Position numbers and translations under genes: made by a program. A DNA stretch of 64,000 nt from Marinobacter sp. BGYM27 (GTDB lineage Bacteria; Pseudomonadota; Gammaproteobacteria; Pseudomonadales; Oleiphilaceae), in the NCBI GenBank assembly GCA_025153445.1, contig JANZNS010000002.1:434001-498000 (forward strand), given 5' to 3'. Within the stretch, counting starts at the first letter, position 1, and each line of letters begins with the position of its first letter. Positions 18,637 through 27,333 of the stretch are shown here, piece after piece. Below the pieces are notes generated by a model. That model did no database searches and was not told the DNA's origin. It saw only the letters and a list, made by a program, of their open reading frames with translations.

Positions 18637-19371
18637 CTACTGCTCTTTGGCAATCAGATTGCCCGCATGCAAGCCACATTCTTTGTGAGTGGCTTCTTCC
18701 CACCACCATCGGCCTTCACGTTCATGTTGGCCGGGCAGAACCGGTCTGGTGCAGGGCTGGCAGCCGATGCTGATAAAGCCTTTTTCATGCAGTGAGTTGT
18801 AAGGCGCTTCGGTCATGCGAATGTAGTCCCACACATCCTTTGACGTCCAGTTTGCCAATGGATTGAACTTGACCAGTTGTCTGCCAGGCCCGGCAAACGC
18901 TTCATCCAGCTGCACAACCGGGACCTCATTCCGCGTTCCCGGGCTCTGATCTTTGCGCTGGCCGGTAATCCACGCGTCAACGGTTGCGAGTTTCTTGCGC
19001 ATCGGGTTGATCTTGCGGATACCGCAGCATTCCTTATGGCCATCCCGGTAAAAACTGAACAGGCCCTTTTCGGCCACCAGCTCTTCGACTTCGACAGCGT
19101 CCGGAAACAGCACTTCGATATTGATGCCGTAGTGTTCCCGTACTTTCTCCAAAAATTCATAGGTTTCGGGATGAAGCCGGCCGGTATCCAGTGTGAACAC
19201 CTTCAGGTTATCGGTCAGTTTGTGGGCCATCTCAATCAACACCACATCTTCGGCACCGCTAAATGACACAGCTACAGAGTCGTAGCTTTTAAGCGCATGC
19301 TTGAGAATAGAGCGGGGCGATTGGCTGGTCAGACTCTCATTCAGTTCTTTTATAGTGTCCATGGTAACCAT
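18637..19371 (-). CDS. cysH: Adenylyl-sulfate reductase (thioredoxin-dependent, [4Fe-4S] type)
   Basis: Reduces activated sulfate to sulfite. The 244 residues carry the cluster cysteines Cys115-Cys116 (ECCGIRK) and Cys204/Cys207 (GCQPC) plus the catalytic Cys232 (ECGLH). The spacings 116 to 204 and 207 to 232 equal those of the P. aeruginosa APS reductase, and such clusters are absent from enterobacterial PAPS reductase. The preferred substrate is therefore APS rather than PAPS, as known for the cluster-bearing subfamily. An internal ATG three codons downstream is an alternative start. The 197-base gap to thrH contains a hairpin (GCGGTGA 19387-19393 with TCACCGC 19399-19405). Confidence 0.94.
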   Translation of the reverse strand: MVTMDTIKELNESLTSQSPRSILKHALKSYDSVAVSFSGAEDVVLIEMAHKLTDNLKVFTLDTGRLHPETYEFLEKVREHYGINIEVLFPDAVEVEELVAEKGLFSFYRDGHKECCGIRKINPMRKKLATVDAWITGQRKDQSPGTRNEVPVVQLDEAFAGPGRQLVKFNPLANWTSKDVWDYIRMTEAPYNSLHEKGFISIGCQPCTRPVLPGQHEREGRWWWEEATHKECGLHAGNLIAKEQ

Positions 19372-19568
19372 CGTGTCACGGAGTTTGCGGTGAATTTATC
19401 ACCGCCCGGCGCCAATCAAAAGTAACCTCCTTTCATAAGGTTATATCAGCTGTGCAATTCGGCCGGGTTTTTCTTATGATAGATGCGCTTTTTGCAGGCC
19501 GTTTTCAGATGGCTGACAGATGTCGAGCTGCCAAACGGTCATTACAAACGAACTTGAAGGAGTGTGTT

Positions 19569-20177
19569 GTGGAACTTGCCTGCCTTGACCTTGAAGGGGT
19601 GCTGATACCTGAAATCTGGATCGCTTTCGCCGAGAAAACCGGCATTGAGGAACTGAAGGCAACCACCCGCGACATTCCCGATTACGATGTGCTGATGCAG
19701 CAACGCCTGCGTCTGCTTGATGAGCATGGTTTTGGCCTGCCGGAAATTCAGGAAGTGATCAGCACGCTTGATCCTCTGGAAGGCGCCCGGGAGTTTCTCG
19801 ATTGGCTGCGCGAACGCTTTCAAGTGGTGATTCTGTCCGATACTTTCTATGAGTTCGCGATGCCGCTGATGAAAAAGCTGGGTTATCCGGCATTGCTTTG
19901 CCACAAGCTGGAAGTGGACGAGAGCGGGCGAATTACGGACTACCTCATTCGCCAGAAAGATCCGAAACGCCAATCTGTACGGGCGTTCCAGCTATTGAAC
20001 TACCGCGTAATCGCGGCTGGTGATTCCTATAACGACACCACCATGCTGAAACAGGCCGAGGCCGGTATTCTGTTCCACGCACCACAAAATGTGATCGATG
20101 AGTTTCCCCAGTTCCCGGCGGTACAAACGTTCGATGATCTGAAGAAGAAGTTTGAAGAGCTGAGCACCCGCATCTGA
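19569..20177 (+). CDS. thrH: Bifunctional phosphoserine phosphatase / homoserine phosphotransferase ThrH
   Basis: HAD-superfamily enzyme that hydrolyses phosphoserine and can move phosphate to homoserine. The protein aligns almost residue for residue with the roughly 205-residue P. aeruginosa ThrH: ACLDLEGVLIPEIW, TTRDIPDYDVLM, VVILSDTFYEF, RQKDPKRQSV, AAGDSYNDTTML. The frame is open upstream to 19452, but family length and an AAGGAG at 19557-19562, six bases before the GTG at 19569, fix the start there, giving 202 residues. Placement between cysH and pabB matches the Pseudomonas order. Confidence 0.95.
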   Translation: MELACLDLEGVLIPEIWIAFAEKTGIEELKATTRDIPDYDVLMQQRLRLLDEHGFGLPEIQEVISTLDPLEGAREFLDWLRERFQVVILSDTFYEFAMPLMKKLGYPALLCHKLEVDESGRITDYLIRQKDPKRQSVRAFQLLNYRVIAAGDSYNDTTMLKQAEAGILFHAPQNVIDEFPQFPAVQTFDDLKKKFEELSTRI

Positions 20178-20215
20178 TTGAATGACAAGATGTGATTATT
20201 GATGACACGCTGGCA

Positions 20216-21571
20216 TCAGAGCGATTCCAGCGTGTCCATCAAGCGCTGTACTTTTGTCAGTGACTCCTGATATTCCGATTCCGGGTCGGAATCCGCCACA
20301 ATGCCGCAGCCTCCCCAGCAATAAATCTCGCCGCCTGACTCAGTGATCATTGTCCGGATCGCTATATTGCTATCCAGATTACCGTTAAAGTCCCAATAGA
20401 ACAGACTGCCGCAGTAAGCGCTGCGCCCGGTGGGCTCAAGCGCATCAATGATCTCCATTGCGCGACGTTTCGGAGCGCCGGTTATAGAACCGCCTGGAAA
20501 CGCCGAAAGCAATGCATCAAATGCAGAACAACCCGGAGCCAGAGTACCGGTGACAGTGCTGACCAACTGGTGAACGTTTTCGTAGCTTTCCACATCAAAC
20601 AGCAGGGGGACTTTCACGGAAAAGGGCTCGCAGAAGCGAGACATGTCGTTGCGAATCAAGTCCACAATCATCAGGTTTTCGGCACGGTCCTTCGGGTCAT
20701 TCAGCAAGTCTTCCCTGTAAGCACGATCCTTCTCCGCGGTATTGCCTCTCGGCCGGGTGCCCTTTATCGGTTTACTTTCGACGGCGCGATCATGGATGCG
20801 GAGCAAGCGCTCGGGCGATATGCTGAGCACCTGGTAGTCGCCGGCATTGATGTAGCCAGCGTGCGGAACTGGTACTGCGTTTAAAAGTGCCAGAAAGGCG
20901 TCAAAGGGGTTGCCTCTATATTGCCCTTTAAACTGCTGTGCAAGGTTAACCTGATAGCAGTCACCTGCGGCGATCAGTTCCAGTATGGCGTCAACGCCAG
21001 CCCTATAGGCATCCGGGCGCTGGAGTGGTTCGAAATCCCGCACCATCTTGAATGCTGATGTATCGCCAACTGTTGGGCTTTCCGGTGGAGGAGCACCGTT
21101 GATCAGGGCTTTCAGTGAATTCCTCGTGAGCAGGCTGCACTCGGTATCAATATGTATGGCCGCTCGTTGAGAGTCAGCCGAAATATGCAGTGACCAATCA
21201 AACTGCCCGACCCAGCCTGCGCCACCGTATTCTTGCTTATCCAAATGTTGACTGAACCCCGGGACAGTTCGGGCTCCCGCTGAATAGTTCAGAATGCCCG
21301 CCATACCCGACAGGAAATCCCCGCCTGAGTTTTTCTGCCCATCTTGCGAAAGCGCTTGTCTACCTGCGTGCGCCCTTTTTATCTCTGACATTGCGGTTGC
21401 CCACTGATCGGAAGAGCCTTCCAGGAGCCAGTGTTCTGAAGGCCAGGCGCTGACAAAGTAGCCACCGTCGGCCTTGCTCATCAGTATGAAACCGGGCTGC
21501 AGGGACAAATAGTCAAGCCAAAGTGCCAGACATTCGGCAGAAACGGGAATTTCTTTGAGGGATGATTGCAC
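20216..21571 (-). CDS. pabB: Aminodeoxychorismate synthase component I
   Basis: Chorismate-utilising enzyme that, with the amidotransferase PabA, makes 4-amino-4-deoxychorismate for p-aminobenzoate and folate. The 451 residues have a variable N-terminal half and the conserved catalytic half with YQVNLAQQF, SPERLL, PIKGTRPRG, the NLMIVDLIRNDM helix, FPGGSITGAPK and the glycine-rich tail YCWGGCGIVADSDPESEY. The PIKGTRPR wording is typical of PabB rather than TrpE. It starts at GTG 21571 with an AGGA upstream and is convergent with thrH across 38 bases. Confidence 0.93.
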   Translation of the reverse strand: MQSSLKEIPVSAECLALWLDYLSLQPGFILMSKADGGYFVSAWPSEHWLLEGSSDQWATAMSEIKRAHAGRQALSQDGQKNSGGDFLSGMAGILNYSAGARTVPGFSQHLDKQEYGGAGWVGQFDWSLHISADSQRAAIHIDTECSLLTRNSLKALINGAPPPESPTVGDTSAFKMVRDFEPLQRPDAYRAGVDAILELIAAGDCYQVNLAQQFKGQYRGNPFDAFLALLNAVPVPHAGYINAGDYQVLSISPERLLRIHDRAVESKPIKGTRPRGNTAEKDRAYREDLLNDPKDRAENLMIVDLIRNDMSRFCEPFSVKVPLLFDVESYENVHQLVSTVTGTLAPGCSAFDALLSAFPGGSITGAPKRRAMEIIDALEPTGRSAYCGSLFYWDFNGNLDSNIAIRTMITESGGEIYCWGGCGIVADSDPESEYQESLTKVQRLMDTLESL

Positions 21572-21705
21572 GCGGGTCCTGTTTCAGATGAGCTCGGCGC
21601 TGAATAATGATGGCAGGCACCCATAATAACGCAATTTTACCGTTGATTGAGCATCACGCTCGACACGGCAATACCAAAAAGACGTTAAATTTCCAGGAGA
21701 AAAAA

Positions 21706-22263
21706 ATGCGAGTAATTCATTTCGATTGGGCTTCAAAGCTAGTGGTTGCAGTCATGCTGGTGTGCCTGTCTACGCTTGGGGTGGCGCAGGAAAACGCAGC
21801 AAAAGGACCATCGGAGAAGGAAATGAAACAATTCGCCCAGCAACAGTTTGAAGCAATGTATAAGCGCGCCATGGAGAGCGCCTCTGAGCAGCTTGAAGCA
21901 GGCGAGGCAATCAAACCATTTGCCGTTGTTGCGGACAGGGGCAACAAAGTACGCCTTATTCGCATTGGTGAAATCGAGCAGATGAAAGCCTATGTTGCGC
22001 TGGAAGTGATGCGACGTAGCCTTAAGGCCATGGTCAAAAAAGGTAATATTGGCGCTACTTGTCTGGTCTATATCGCAGACAATCCAAATCCACAGGCAGA
22101 AGCGAAGCAGGTGATTGTTGCAGAAATGGAGCATATTTTCGGGTTTACACTGGCAGAACTGACGCCATTTGCAGTCGAAGGTGGTAAAGCAGTGTTTGGT
22201 AAACCTGTTGTTGTAAAGTCGGAGCCGGTGATATTTAAAGTCAATGAAGAGGCTGCAGAATAA
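21706..22263 (+). CDS. Secreted protein of unknown function
   Basis: I do not recognise this family. The frame is open from 21607, but CAGGAGA at 21694-21700 just before the ATG at 21706, followed by a clean signal peptide (hydrophobic about residues 12-28, cleavage near GVAQ-EN), marks the real start and gives 185 residues. The mature part begins with a charged helical stretch (about 30-60) and then a compact region with KPFAVVADRGNKVRLIRI, LKAMVKKGNIGATCLVYIA and a C-terminal beta-rich part. One cysteine remains after cleavage. No membrane anchor. It precedes the DUF6160 gene by 148 bases on the same strand; periplasmic location is inferred. Confidence 0.7.
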   Translation: MRVIHFDWASKLVVAVMLVCLSTLGVAQENAAKGPSEKEMKQFAQQQFEAMYKRAMESASEQLEAGEAIKPFAVVADRGNKVRLIRIGEIEQMKAYVALEVMRRSLKAMVKKGNIGATCLVYIADNPNPQAEAKQVIVAEMEHIFGFTLAELTPFAVEGGKAVFGKPVVVKSEPVIFKVNEEAAE

Positions 22264-22350
22264 CCGGTTGAGATTGTCAGACAATGTGATTATTTGGACT
22301 GTGAAGGGGGTCACGGAACGTTTCAGGCTCAGGCACTAATCTTCAATTGT

Positions 22351-22405
22351 GCGGAAACAAAACAAAACAATCCGCATTGGAACAACAACAAATTCCGTTA
22401 TGGAG
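22351..22405 (+). promoter_or_regulatory. A/C-rich leader with two stem-loops ahead of the DUF6160 gene
   Basis: GCGGA (22351-22355) pairs with TCCGC (22371-22375) around a 15-base loop of AACAAAACAAAACAA. Directly after it, GGAA (22379-22382) pairs with TTCC (22393-22396) around CAACAACAAA. The Shine-Dalgarno GGAG (22402-22405) and the ATG at 22412 follow. Repeated AAC/ACAA triplets near a ribosome site resemble Hfq/Crc-type translational control motifs of Pseudomonas. Structures and repeats are seen directly; the regulator is inference. Confidence 0.5.
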
Positions 22406-22411
22406 AACAAT

Positions 22412-23233
22412 ATGAAAGGCCTGAAGAAAATTGCACTTGCTACAGCTATCGCAGCCGCTCCGTTCGCCGCTCAGGCAGAACTGAAAGCCCTTGACGACGG
22501 TGCCATGGGCAACGTTACTGGTCAGGCTGGTGTGACCATCGAGCTGGAAACCAAAGTTGACATCGGCGAGTTCCGCTATGTTGACGAAGGTACCTTCGCG
22601 ATGACTGGCGTCTCCATCGGTGGCGGCGATATCGTTGACGACGGTAACGGCAACCTGACTACCAGTGGCAACCTGGATGACCTGAAAATCGACATCGACG
22701 TAGAAGCAGACGGCGATGCCGTTATTCACGTTGGTAACGTAAACGGACAGGTGCCAATCGACTTCGCAGTTGCTATCAACGAAGTTAGCCTGCGTGGCGA
22801 CACTGACAGCACGCTGTTGGCATCTAACATCGGTATCGTAGGTAACCTGGCGCAGCTCGACATCCGTGTTGACACTGCTACTGATACCCTGATCACTGAC
22901 GTTGCGTTCAACATCACCAACATGGATATGGACATCGACTTCCTGGGTGTGAACGTTCGTGGCATGCAGGTTATGGGTGGTCAGTTCTTCGAGCAGGTTG
23001 CTGCTAGTGGTCAGCCAACAGATGCTGCTGGCCTGTTCGCAGCTGCACAGATCACCGTCAGCAAAGCGACTGGTGTTGGCTCTACTTCAGGCGAAGGCCT
23101 GGCAATCGGTATCTCTGACTTCACTACAGACATCAACGTAGCTGCAGTTGAGATCGGTGGCGCTTCAATCGGTACTATCCAGCTGGATAACCTGACTATC
23201 AGCAACACCAACATGGTTGTTTACGGTCACTAA
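22412..23233 (+). CDS. DUF6160 / FilA-like secreted protein
   Basis: A 273-residue exported protein with a textbook signal peptide (MKGLKKIALATAIAAAPFAAQA) and a mature N-terminus LKALDDGAMGNVTGQAGVTI, the hallmark of the DUF6160 group that includes FilA of the Acinetobacter Fil pilus-like locus. The rest is nearly all alternating polar/hydrophobic residues rich in Asp, Gly, Val and Ile, with few charged helices and no cysteine in the mature part, so a beta-rich surface or matrix protein is likely. Codon choice is visibly narrow (CTG, GGT, AAC, ATC, GAC), as in highly expressed genes. GGAG six bases before the ATG sets the start; a strong terminator follows. No Fil or usher genes lie nearby. 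Function unknown. Confidence 0.75.
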   Translation: MKGLKKIALATAIAAAPFAAQAELKALDDGAMGNVTGQAGVTIELETKVDIGEFRYVDEGTFAMTGVSIGGGDIVDDGNGNLTTSGNLDDLKIDIDVEADGDAVIHVGNVNGQVPIDFAVAINEVSLRGDTDSTLLASNIGIVGNLAQLDIRVDTATDTLITDVAFNITNMDMDIDFLGVNVRGMQVMGGQFFEQVAASGQPTDAAGLFAAAQITVSKATGVGSTSGEGLAIGISDFTTDINVAAVEIGGASIGTIQLDNLTISNTNMVVYGH

Positions 23234-23252
23234 GACGTAGCACTTTGTTAAG

Positions 23253-23280
23253 AACGCCCCGCTTGCGGGGCGTTTTTTTA
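23253..23280 (+). terminator. Rho-independent terminator of the DUF6160 gene
   Basis: AACGCCCCGC (23253-23262) pairs with GCGGGGCGTT (23265-23274) around a tight loop and runs into seven T residues. It is among the strongest terminators in the window, consistent with an abundant transcript. Confidence 0.92.
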
Positions 23281-23423
23281 TGCCTGTAAAAAAGTGGTTT
23301 TGTCCCGCTGGGTATGAACCATGCATCGTCAGGTGCCCAATGTTGGGCTGGTTCTGGTCTCGATGCTTCGGCTACAAAAAGATGGCGGAGTAAGGATTTG
23401 GTTGCTGTTATGAGTGCGCACAT

Positions 23424-23453
23424 AAAAAAACCGATGCATTTGAAGTGCATCGG
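23424..23453 (-). terminator. Rho-independent terminator of the minus-strand secreted-protein gene
   Basis: CCGATGCA (23431-23438) pairs with TGCATCGG (23446-23453); the seven A residues at 23424-23430 give a U run on the minus strand. It lies about 50 bases past the stop codon at 23506. The 23281-23423 stretch between the two terminators shows no gene. Confidence 0.85.
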
Positions 23454-23505
23454 TATCGGTTTGCGCGGAGTTTTGTGCGCTCTCCAGCTTGGCTGCTTCA
23501 GGCCA

Positions 23506-24120
23506 TTACTGGTCAGGCACGGCTATCGAAAGATCAAATCCGCCGCCTGGACGCGGCGTCAGCTGAACCGGCCCTTCGTTGATGCCTTGTGGAATATTGA
23601 TTGGCTGAATCCCTGGCAGGTTCCCGATTGAAAAGTTGACGTTTTGACCGTCGAATCCGATGCCCAGTTGATCATTCAGGAATGTCTGGGTGAAGGGTTG
23701 ATCGGGGATTACCATTTGCTGGCCGTAGATCAGCGGAGGGAGTGTGGGGTAGAGGTCTGCCACTTGCGGTGCCAGTGCGGCTTCCGCACCTGTCAACTGC
23801 AATGAGCGGCGAATGAACTCTTCCTCTGCATCCTGAAGCGCTTCTTCATTATTCTCGTACTCGGATTTTCTGAAGATATTCGCGTAGGCTTCCTCTTCTG
23901 ACTCCTGGACCGCCGGCTCGCCCGGTGAGATGGTCAACGATCGAATAACCCGTTGACGCTCCTCTTCAGATTTTTGCTGTGCGCGAGGCACAATGATGAT
24001 GGCGGAGTCCTTGATATAGGTGTCGACCATTTCATCGGATGTCAGCGATTCCACACCGGCATTGGCAGACGCGGCAATTGTGCTCGCCACAGCCATAACG
24101 AGTATGCGTTTATTAAACAT
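23506..24120 (-). CDS. Secreted protein of unknown function, convergent with the DUF6160 gene
   Basis: Not recognised as a named family. It has 204 residues and a signal peptide (MFNKRILVMAVASTIAASANA). The mature start reads GVESLTSDEMVDTYIKDSA, which recalls in style the LKALDDGAMGNVTGQAG start of the neighbouring DUF6160 protein. A strongly acidic, helical middle follows (about 45-115, many Glu), then a Pro/Gly/Asn-rich tail (LPPLIYGQQMVIPDQPF to the C-terminus) with no cysteine. Being secreted and convergent with another secreted unknown suggests a common envelope role, which is inference only. Confidence 0.65.
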   Translation of the reverse strand: MFNKRILVMAVASTIAASANAGVESLTSDEMVDTYIKDSAIIIVPRAQQKSEEERQRVIRSLTISPGEPAVQESEEEAYANIFRKSEYENNEEALQDAEEEFIRRSLQLTGAEAALAPQVADLYPTLPPLIYGQQMVIPDQPFTQTFLNDQLGIGFDGQNVNFSIGNLPGIQPINIPQGINEGPVQLTPRPGGGFDLSIAVPDQ

Positions 24121-24244
24121 TTGAGCAGCCTCTCGGAGAGATTCGGAACGTCCTTTGTTAAAGTATTTGAATATTGCTCATCGTTTTCAAGGTGTTTTTG
24201 GTGAAAATGTGATCAGATCAGTGGCATGAACGGATTATTTTAGT

Positions 24245-25285
24245 ATGGCAGGTATTTTCAGACGGCGGTGGCGACGCTGGGTTAACCGGCGAATCCCCAG
24301 ATCCGACAGCCAAACCTTTTCGCAGCGCAATGTTTTTATCCTGCCGACAGGCGCCGGTGCCGTGTTCTGTTTTTTGTTGCTGGTTATGCTGCTGACGGGG
24401 ATCAACTATCAGAATAGCCTGATTTATCTCCTTACCTTTCTGCTTGGCGCCATTTTTGTAGCCGCAATGCACCAGACTCACCGCAATCTGGTAGGCCTTC
24501 GCCTGACGCTCATCAACACCGGTGAAGGCTTTCCTGGCACAGATATCGAGTTCCGTTTGAGAGCGACCAGTGATCATAGTGATGCTGTTGCAATCCACAT
24601 CACACCCGAGGACGGCGATGTTGAATCATTCACTGTCCAAAAAGGCGAACTTGTCGAAGTCTGTTTGAGCGCCCAGGGCACATCCCGGGGGCCGGTTTCG
24701 GCGGGAGACCTGCGGGTTGAAACCCGTTTTCCGTTTGGTTTGCTCACCGCCTGGTCATGGATGAGGCCGGTCCGGGAAGGTTTATGTTATCCCCGGGCGA
24801 TTGCGCCGCCTGACATACCAGGAGGAGGTGAAGAGGGCGAACAATCTTCGGGCACTGCTGCTTCTTCGGATCTTTCCAATATGAACATTCGTCCCTGGCG
24901 CCAGGGGGATCTCACCCAAAGGGTGCTTTGGAAGCGCTTTGCGCGAACCGGTGAAATGGTGATTGCGGACTGGGAAGGTGATGCAGCTGATCCGGAATGG
25001 TTGGATTTCGACAGTTTTCCGGGCGTCGACAAGGAACTGCGGCTGAGCTACCTCGCGGCATTGGTTGAACAGCGGGATCAGCTTGGCGCACCTTACGGAT
25101 TGCGCTTACCGGGGAGTCGCATTGAACCTGATGCGAGCAGGCTTCACCGGGCGCATTGCCTGCGAGCGCTTGGTCGGCATGGTTTTGGCAGCCCGGCGGC
25201 TGAAAGCGTCCTGCCTGGAGACTTGCTTGGCCAATCGGGCAGATTCGATAGAGCAGCGGATTCGATGAGCCACCAACATGACTAA
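24245..25285 (+). CDS. DUF58 domain-containing membrane protein
   Basis: A 346-residue protein with a short basic N-terminus, two membrane helices (about 31-75: VFILPTGAGAVFCFLLLVML and SLIYLLTFLLGAIFVAAM) and a cytoplasmic DUF58 region. The family core reads RPWRQGDLTQRVLWKRFART, the conserved block of DUF58 proteins. These are normally encoded between a MoxR AAA ATPase and a TgpA-type transglutaminase. Here tgpA follows with an 8-base overlap (ATGACTAA), but the preceding gene is an unrelated secreted protein on the other strand, so the MoxR partner is missing locally. Role of the family is poorly defined. Confidence 0.85.
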   Translation: MAGIFRRRWRRWVNRRIPRSDSQTFSQRNVFILPTGAGAVFCFLLLVMLLTGINYQNSLIYLLTFLLGAIFVAAMHQTHRNLVGLRLTLINTGEGFPGTDIEFRLRATSDHSDAVAIHITPEDGDVESFTVQKGELVEVCLSAQGTSRGPVSAGDLRVETRFPFGLLTAWSWMRPVREGLCYPRAIAPPDIPGGGEEGEQSSGTAASSDLSNMNIRPWRQGDLTQRVLWKRFARTGEMVIADWEGDAADPEWLDFDSFPGVDKELRLSYLAALVEQRDQLGAPYGLRLPGSRIEPDASRLHRAHCLRALGRHGFGSPAAESVLPGDLLGQSGRFDRAADSMSHQHD

Positions 25286-27290
25286 GCGGCATGGTATTTC
25301 GCCGGTATTGCCTACATCGGCTTTGTTGTGGCTACTGATCGCGTTTGGGCTGCTTTTGCTCCCTCAGCTCGATCGTTTGCCTATTTGGCTCTCCGTTAGT
25401 TGCGTGGCGTTGGCAGGTTGGCGCTGGCTCGTTCAGCTCGGCATCATTCGTTTGCCTGGCAGAATACTTCGGATCGCCATCATGGTGGCCTTGATCGCGT
25501 TCTATGTGCTAGGCGCTCGCGGTCAGTTTTCTGTTGAGACAGCGTCTTCGTTCTTTGTGCTTGCGGTGGGTATGAAGTGGCTGGAAACCCGCACAACGCG
25601 GGATGTGTACGTGCTGTTTTTCATACTGTGTTACCTCGCAGCTGTTAATTTTCTGTTTCAACAGGGAATTCTGTGGGCACTGATCAATTTCATTGGAATC
25701 TCTCTTTTGTTGATCAGCCTGCAGGTTCTGAATGCGCCTGATATCCCGAACAGTGTGGCAACCAGTTGGCGCCGATTGGGTGGGCTGCTTTTAAAAACGC
25801 TGCCTGTGGTGGTGTTGCTGTTTATATTCTTCCCGCGGTTATCGCCCTTATGGAGTGTTCCCCTGGTTTCCGGGCAGGCGCGCACTGGCATCTCGGATTC
25901 GATGGAGCCGGGATCAATATCGGACCTGGCTCAAAGTAGCGAAAGGGCGTTCCGAGTGACCTTTGGCGGGATGTTGCCCGAGTATCGTGACCGTTATTGG
26001 CGAGGTCTCATCCTTGATCGCTTCGAAAATGAACGTTGGGAGCAGGCAGACAAGGCCATGGCGGGACGCCCCGGCCGAATCAGTTCGGATGGGGGCATCG
26101 GTGACCTTCGTGAAGATGAGTATGATGTGTTGCTGGAGCCGACCTATCAGCGCTGGGCGTTCGCACTCGACAATTCATCACCGGTTTCGGCGAATGTGAC
26201 GGGCGAGCCAGATGGCACCTTTGTATTTGACCGTCCTGCCGATACCAGCATCCGCTACCGCATGGAACGGGAGGAAAACCCGAGTCAGCGAAGTAACGAA
26301 CAAACGCTTTCGCAGGCTGACCAGTACCGCTACCTTCAACTACCGCGTGAGGGCAATCCCCGTGCGCGTGATTACGCCCGCAAGTTGTTGACGGAATACC
26401 AAGAGCCGCTTGATTACGCGCAGGCGTTGATGGCCCGGTTCCGAAGCCAACCCTATTTTTATACCTTGCGCCCCCCCGCAATGCCTGAGGATTCGGTGGA
26501 CGCCTTGTTGTTCGATGTCAAAAGGGGGTTCTGCGCACATTACGCCAGTGCGACCGCTTTTATGTTGCGGGCGGCGGGAATTCCGTCCCGTATTGTGATT
26601 GGCTATCAGGGCGGGTCGCCCGGGAACAACGATGAATACCTGATCATTCGCCAATACGATGCTCATGCCTGGGTGGAGCTTTGGTCACCAGATCGTGGAT
26701 GGGTTCGCCTCGACCCGACTGCGGCAATTGCGCCTCAGCGAATAGAATCCGGATTACGCGACGCGGTGGCAGAAGAAGGGTCGTTCCTGGAAAATGAATG
26801 GATATCGCCGTCGCGCTACGGTGACGTGGCTTTGGTGAGATGGCTTACCCTGCAGGCCGATAGCATTAATTATGAATGGCAGCGCTGGGTTGTTGGCTAT
26901 CAGGGCCAGACACAGATGAATCTGATGTCTCGGTTACCGGGCAATTTCTCGCTGCGGGACCTTGGATACCTGTCGGCGGGGCTGTTTGGTGGTTCATTGC
27001 TTGTGGCAGGGCTTTGGACTAGCTGGCGCCAGCGCAGGCGTGTGCCAAATGACCCGCTTGAGCGTCTGATGGTGCGCTGGCGCCGCTTACTCGAAGCCAG
27101 GGGGGGCGATGTCACGTCATCAGACACACCCATTACACTGGCACGCAAGGCAGCTGATCAGATGCCCGCGCAGGGGAGTCGACATGCTGTTTTTGCCCGC
27201 GCGGTGAACAACCACTATTATGGGTCGGCTCCGCTTTCCCGGAGAGACTGGCTTCGCTTAAAGCGACTGTTATCGAGTCTGACACGTTAA
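25278..27290 (+). CDS. tgpA: TgpA-type membrane transglutaminase-like protease
   Basis: An inner-membrane protein of 670 residues: five to six N-terminal helices (to about 185), a large periplasmic transglutaminase-like domain, one more helix (about 555-575) and a cytoplasmic DUF4129-like C-terminus. The catalytic triad is Cys419 (RGFCAHYASA), His463 (YDAHAWVE) and Asp479 (RLDPTAA). The spacings of 44 and 16 residues equal those of P. aeruginosa TgpA (Cys404, His448, Asp464), an essential protein there. It is translationally coupled to the DUF58 gene. The periplasmic substrate is not known. Confidence 0.92.
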   Translation: MTKRHGISPVLPTSALLWLLIAFGLLLLPQLDRLPIWLSVSCVALAGWRWLVQLGIIRLPGRILRIAIMVALIAFYVLGARGQFSVETASSFFVLAVGMKWLETRTTRDVYVLFFILCYLAAVNFLFQQGILWALINFIGISLLLISLQVLNAPDIPNSVATSWRRLGGLLLKTLPVVVLLFIFFPRLSPLWSVPLVSGQARTGISDSMEPGSISDLAQSSERAFRVTFGGMLPEYRDRYWRGLILDRFENERWEQADKAMAGRPGRISSDGGIGDLREDEYDVLLEPTYQRWAFALDNSSPVSANVTGEPDGTFVFDRPADTSIRYRMEREENPSQRSNEQTLSQADQYRYLQLPREGNPRARDYARKLLTEYQEPLDYAQALMARFRSQPYFYTLRPPAMPEDSVDALLFDVKRGFCAHYASATAFMLRAAGIPSRIVIGYQGGSPGNNDEYLIIRQYDAHAWVELWSPDRGWVRLDPTAAIAPQRIESGLRDAVAEEGSFLENEWISPSRYGDVALVRWLTLQADSINYEWQRWVVGYQGQTQMNLMSRLPGNFSLRDLGYLSAGLFGGSLLVAGLWTSWRQRRRVPNDPLERLMVRWRRLLEARGGDVTSSDTPITLARKAADQMPAQGSRHAVFARAVNNHYYGSAPLSRRDWLRLKRLLSSLTR

Positions 27291-27333
27291 GAGTCTTGCG
27301 AATGAGGCTCCTTCCAGCACACAAGGACATTGA

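Noticed and set aside
24214-24232. TGTGATCAGATCA sequence before the DUF58 gene as a CRP site
   Set aside because: Only one half site fits; the second arm is shifted by a base and does not read TCACA.
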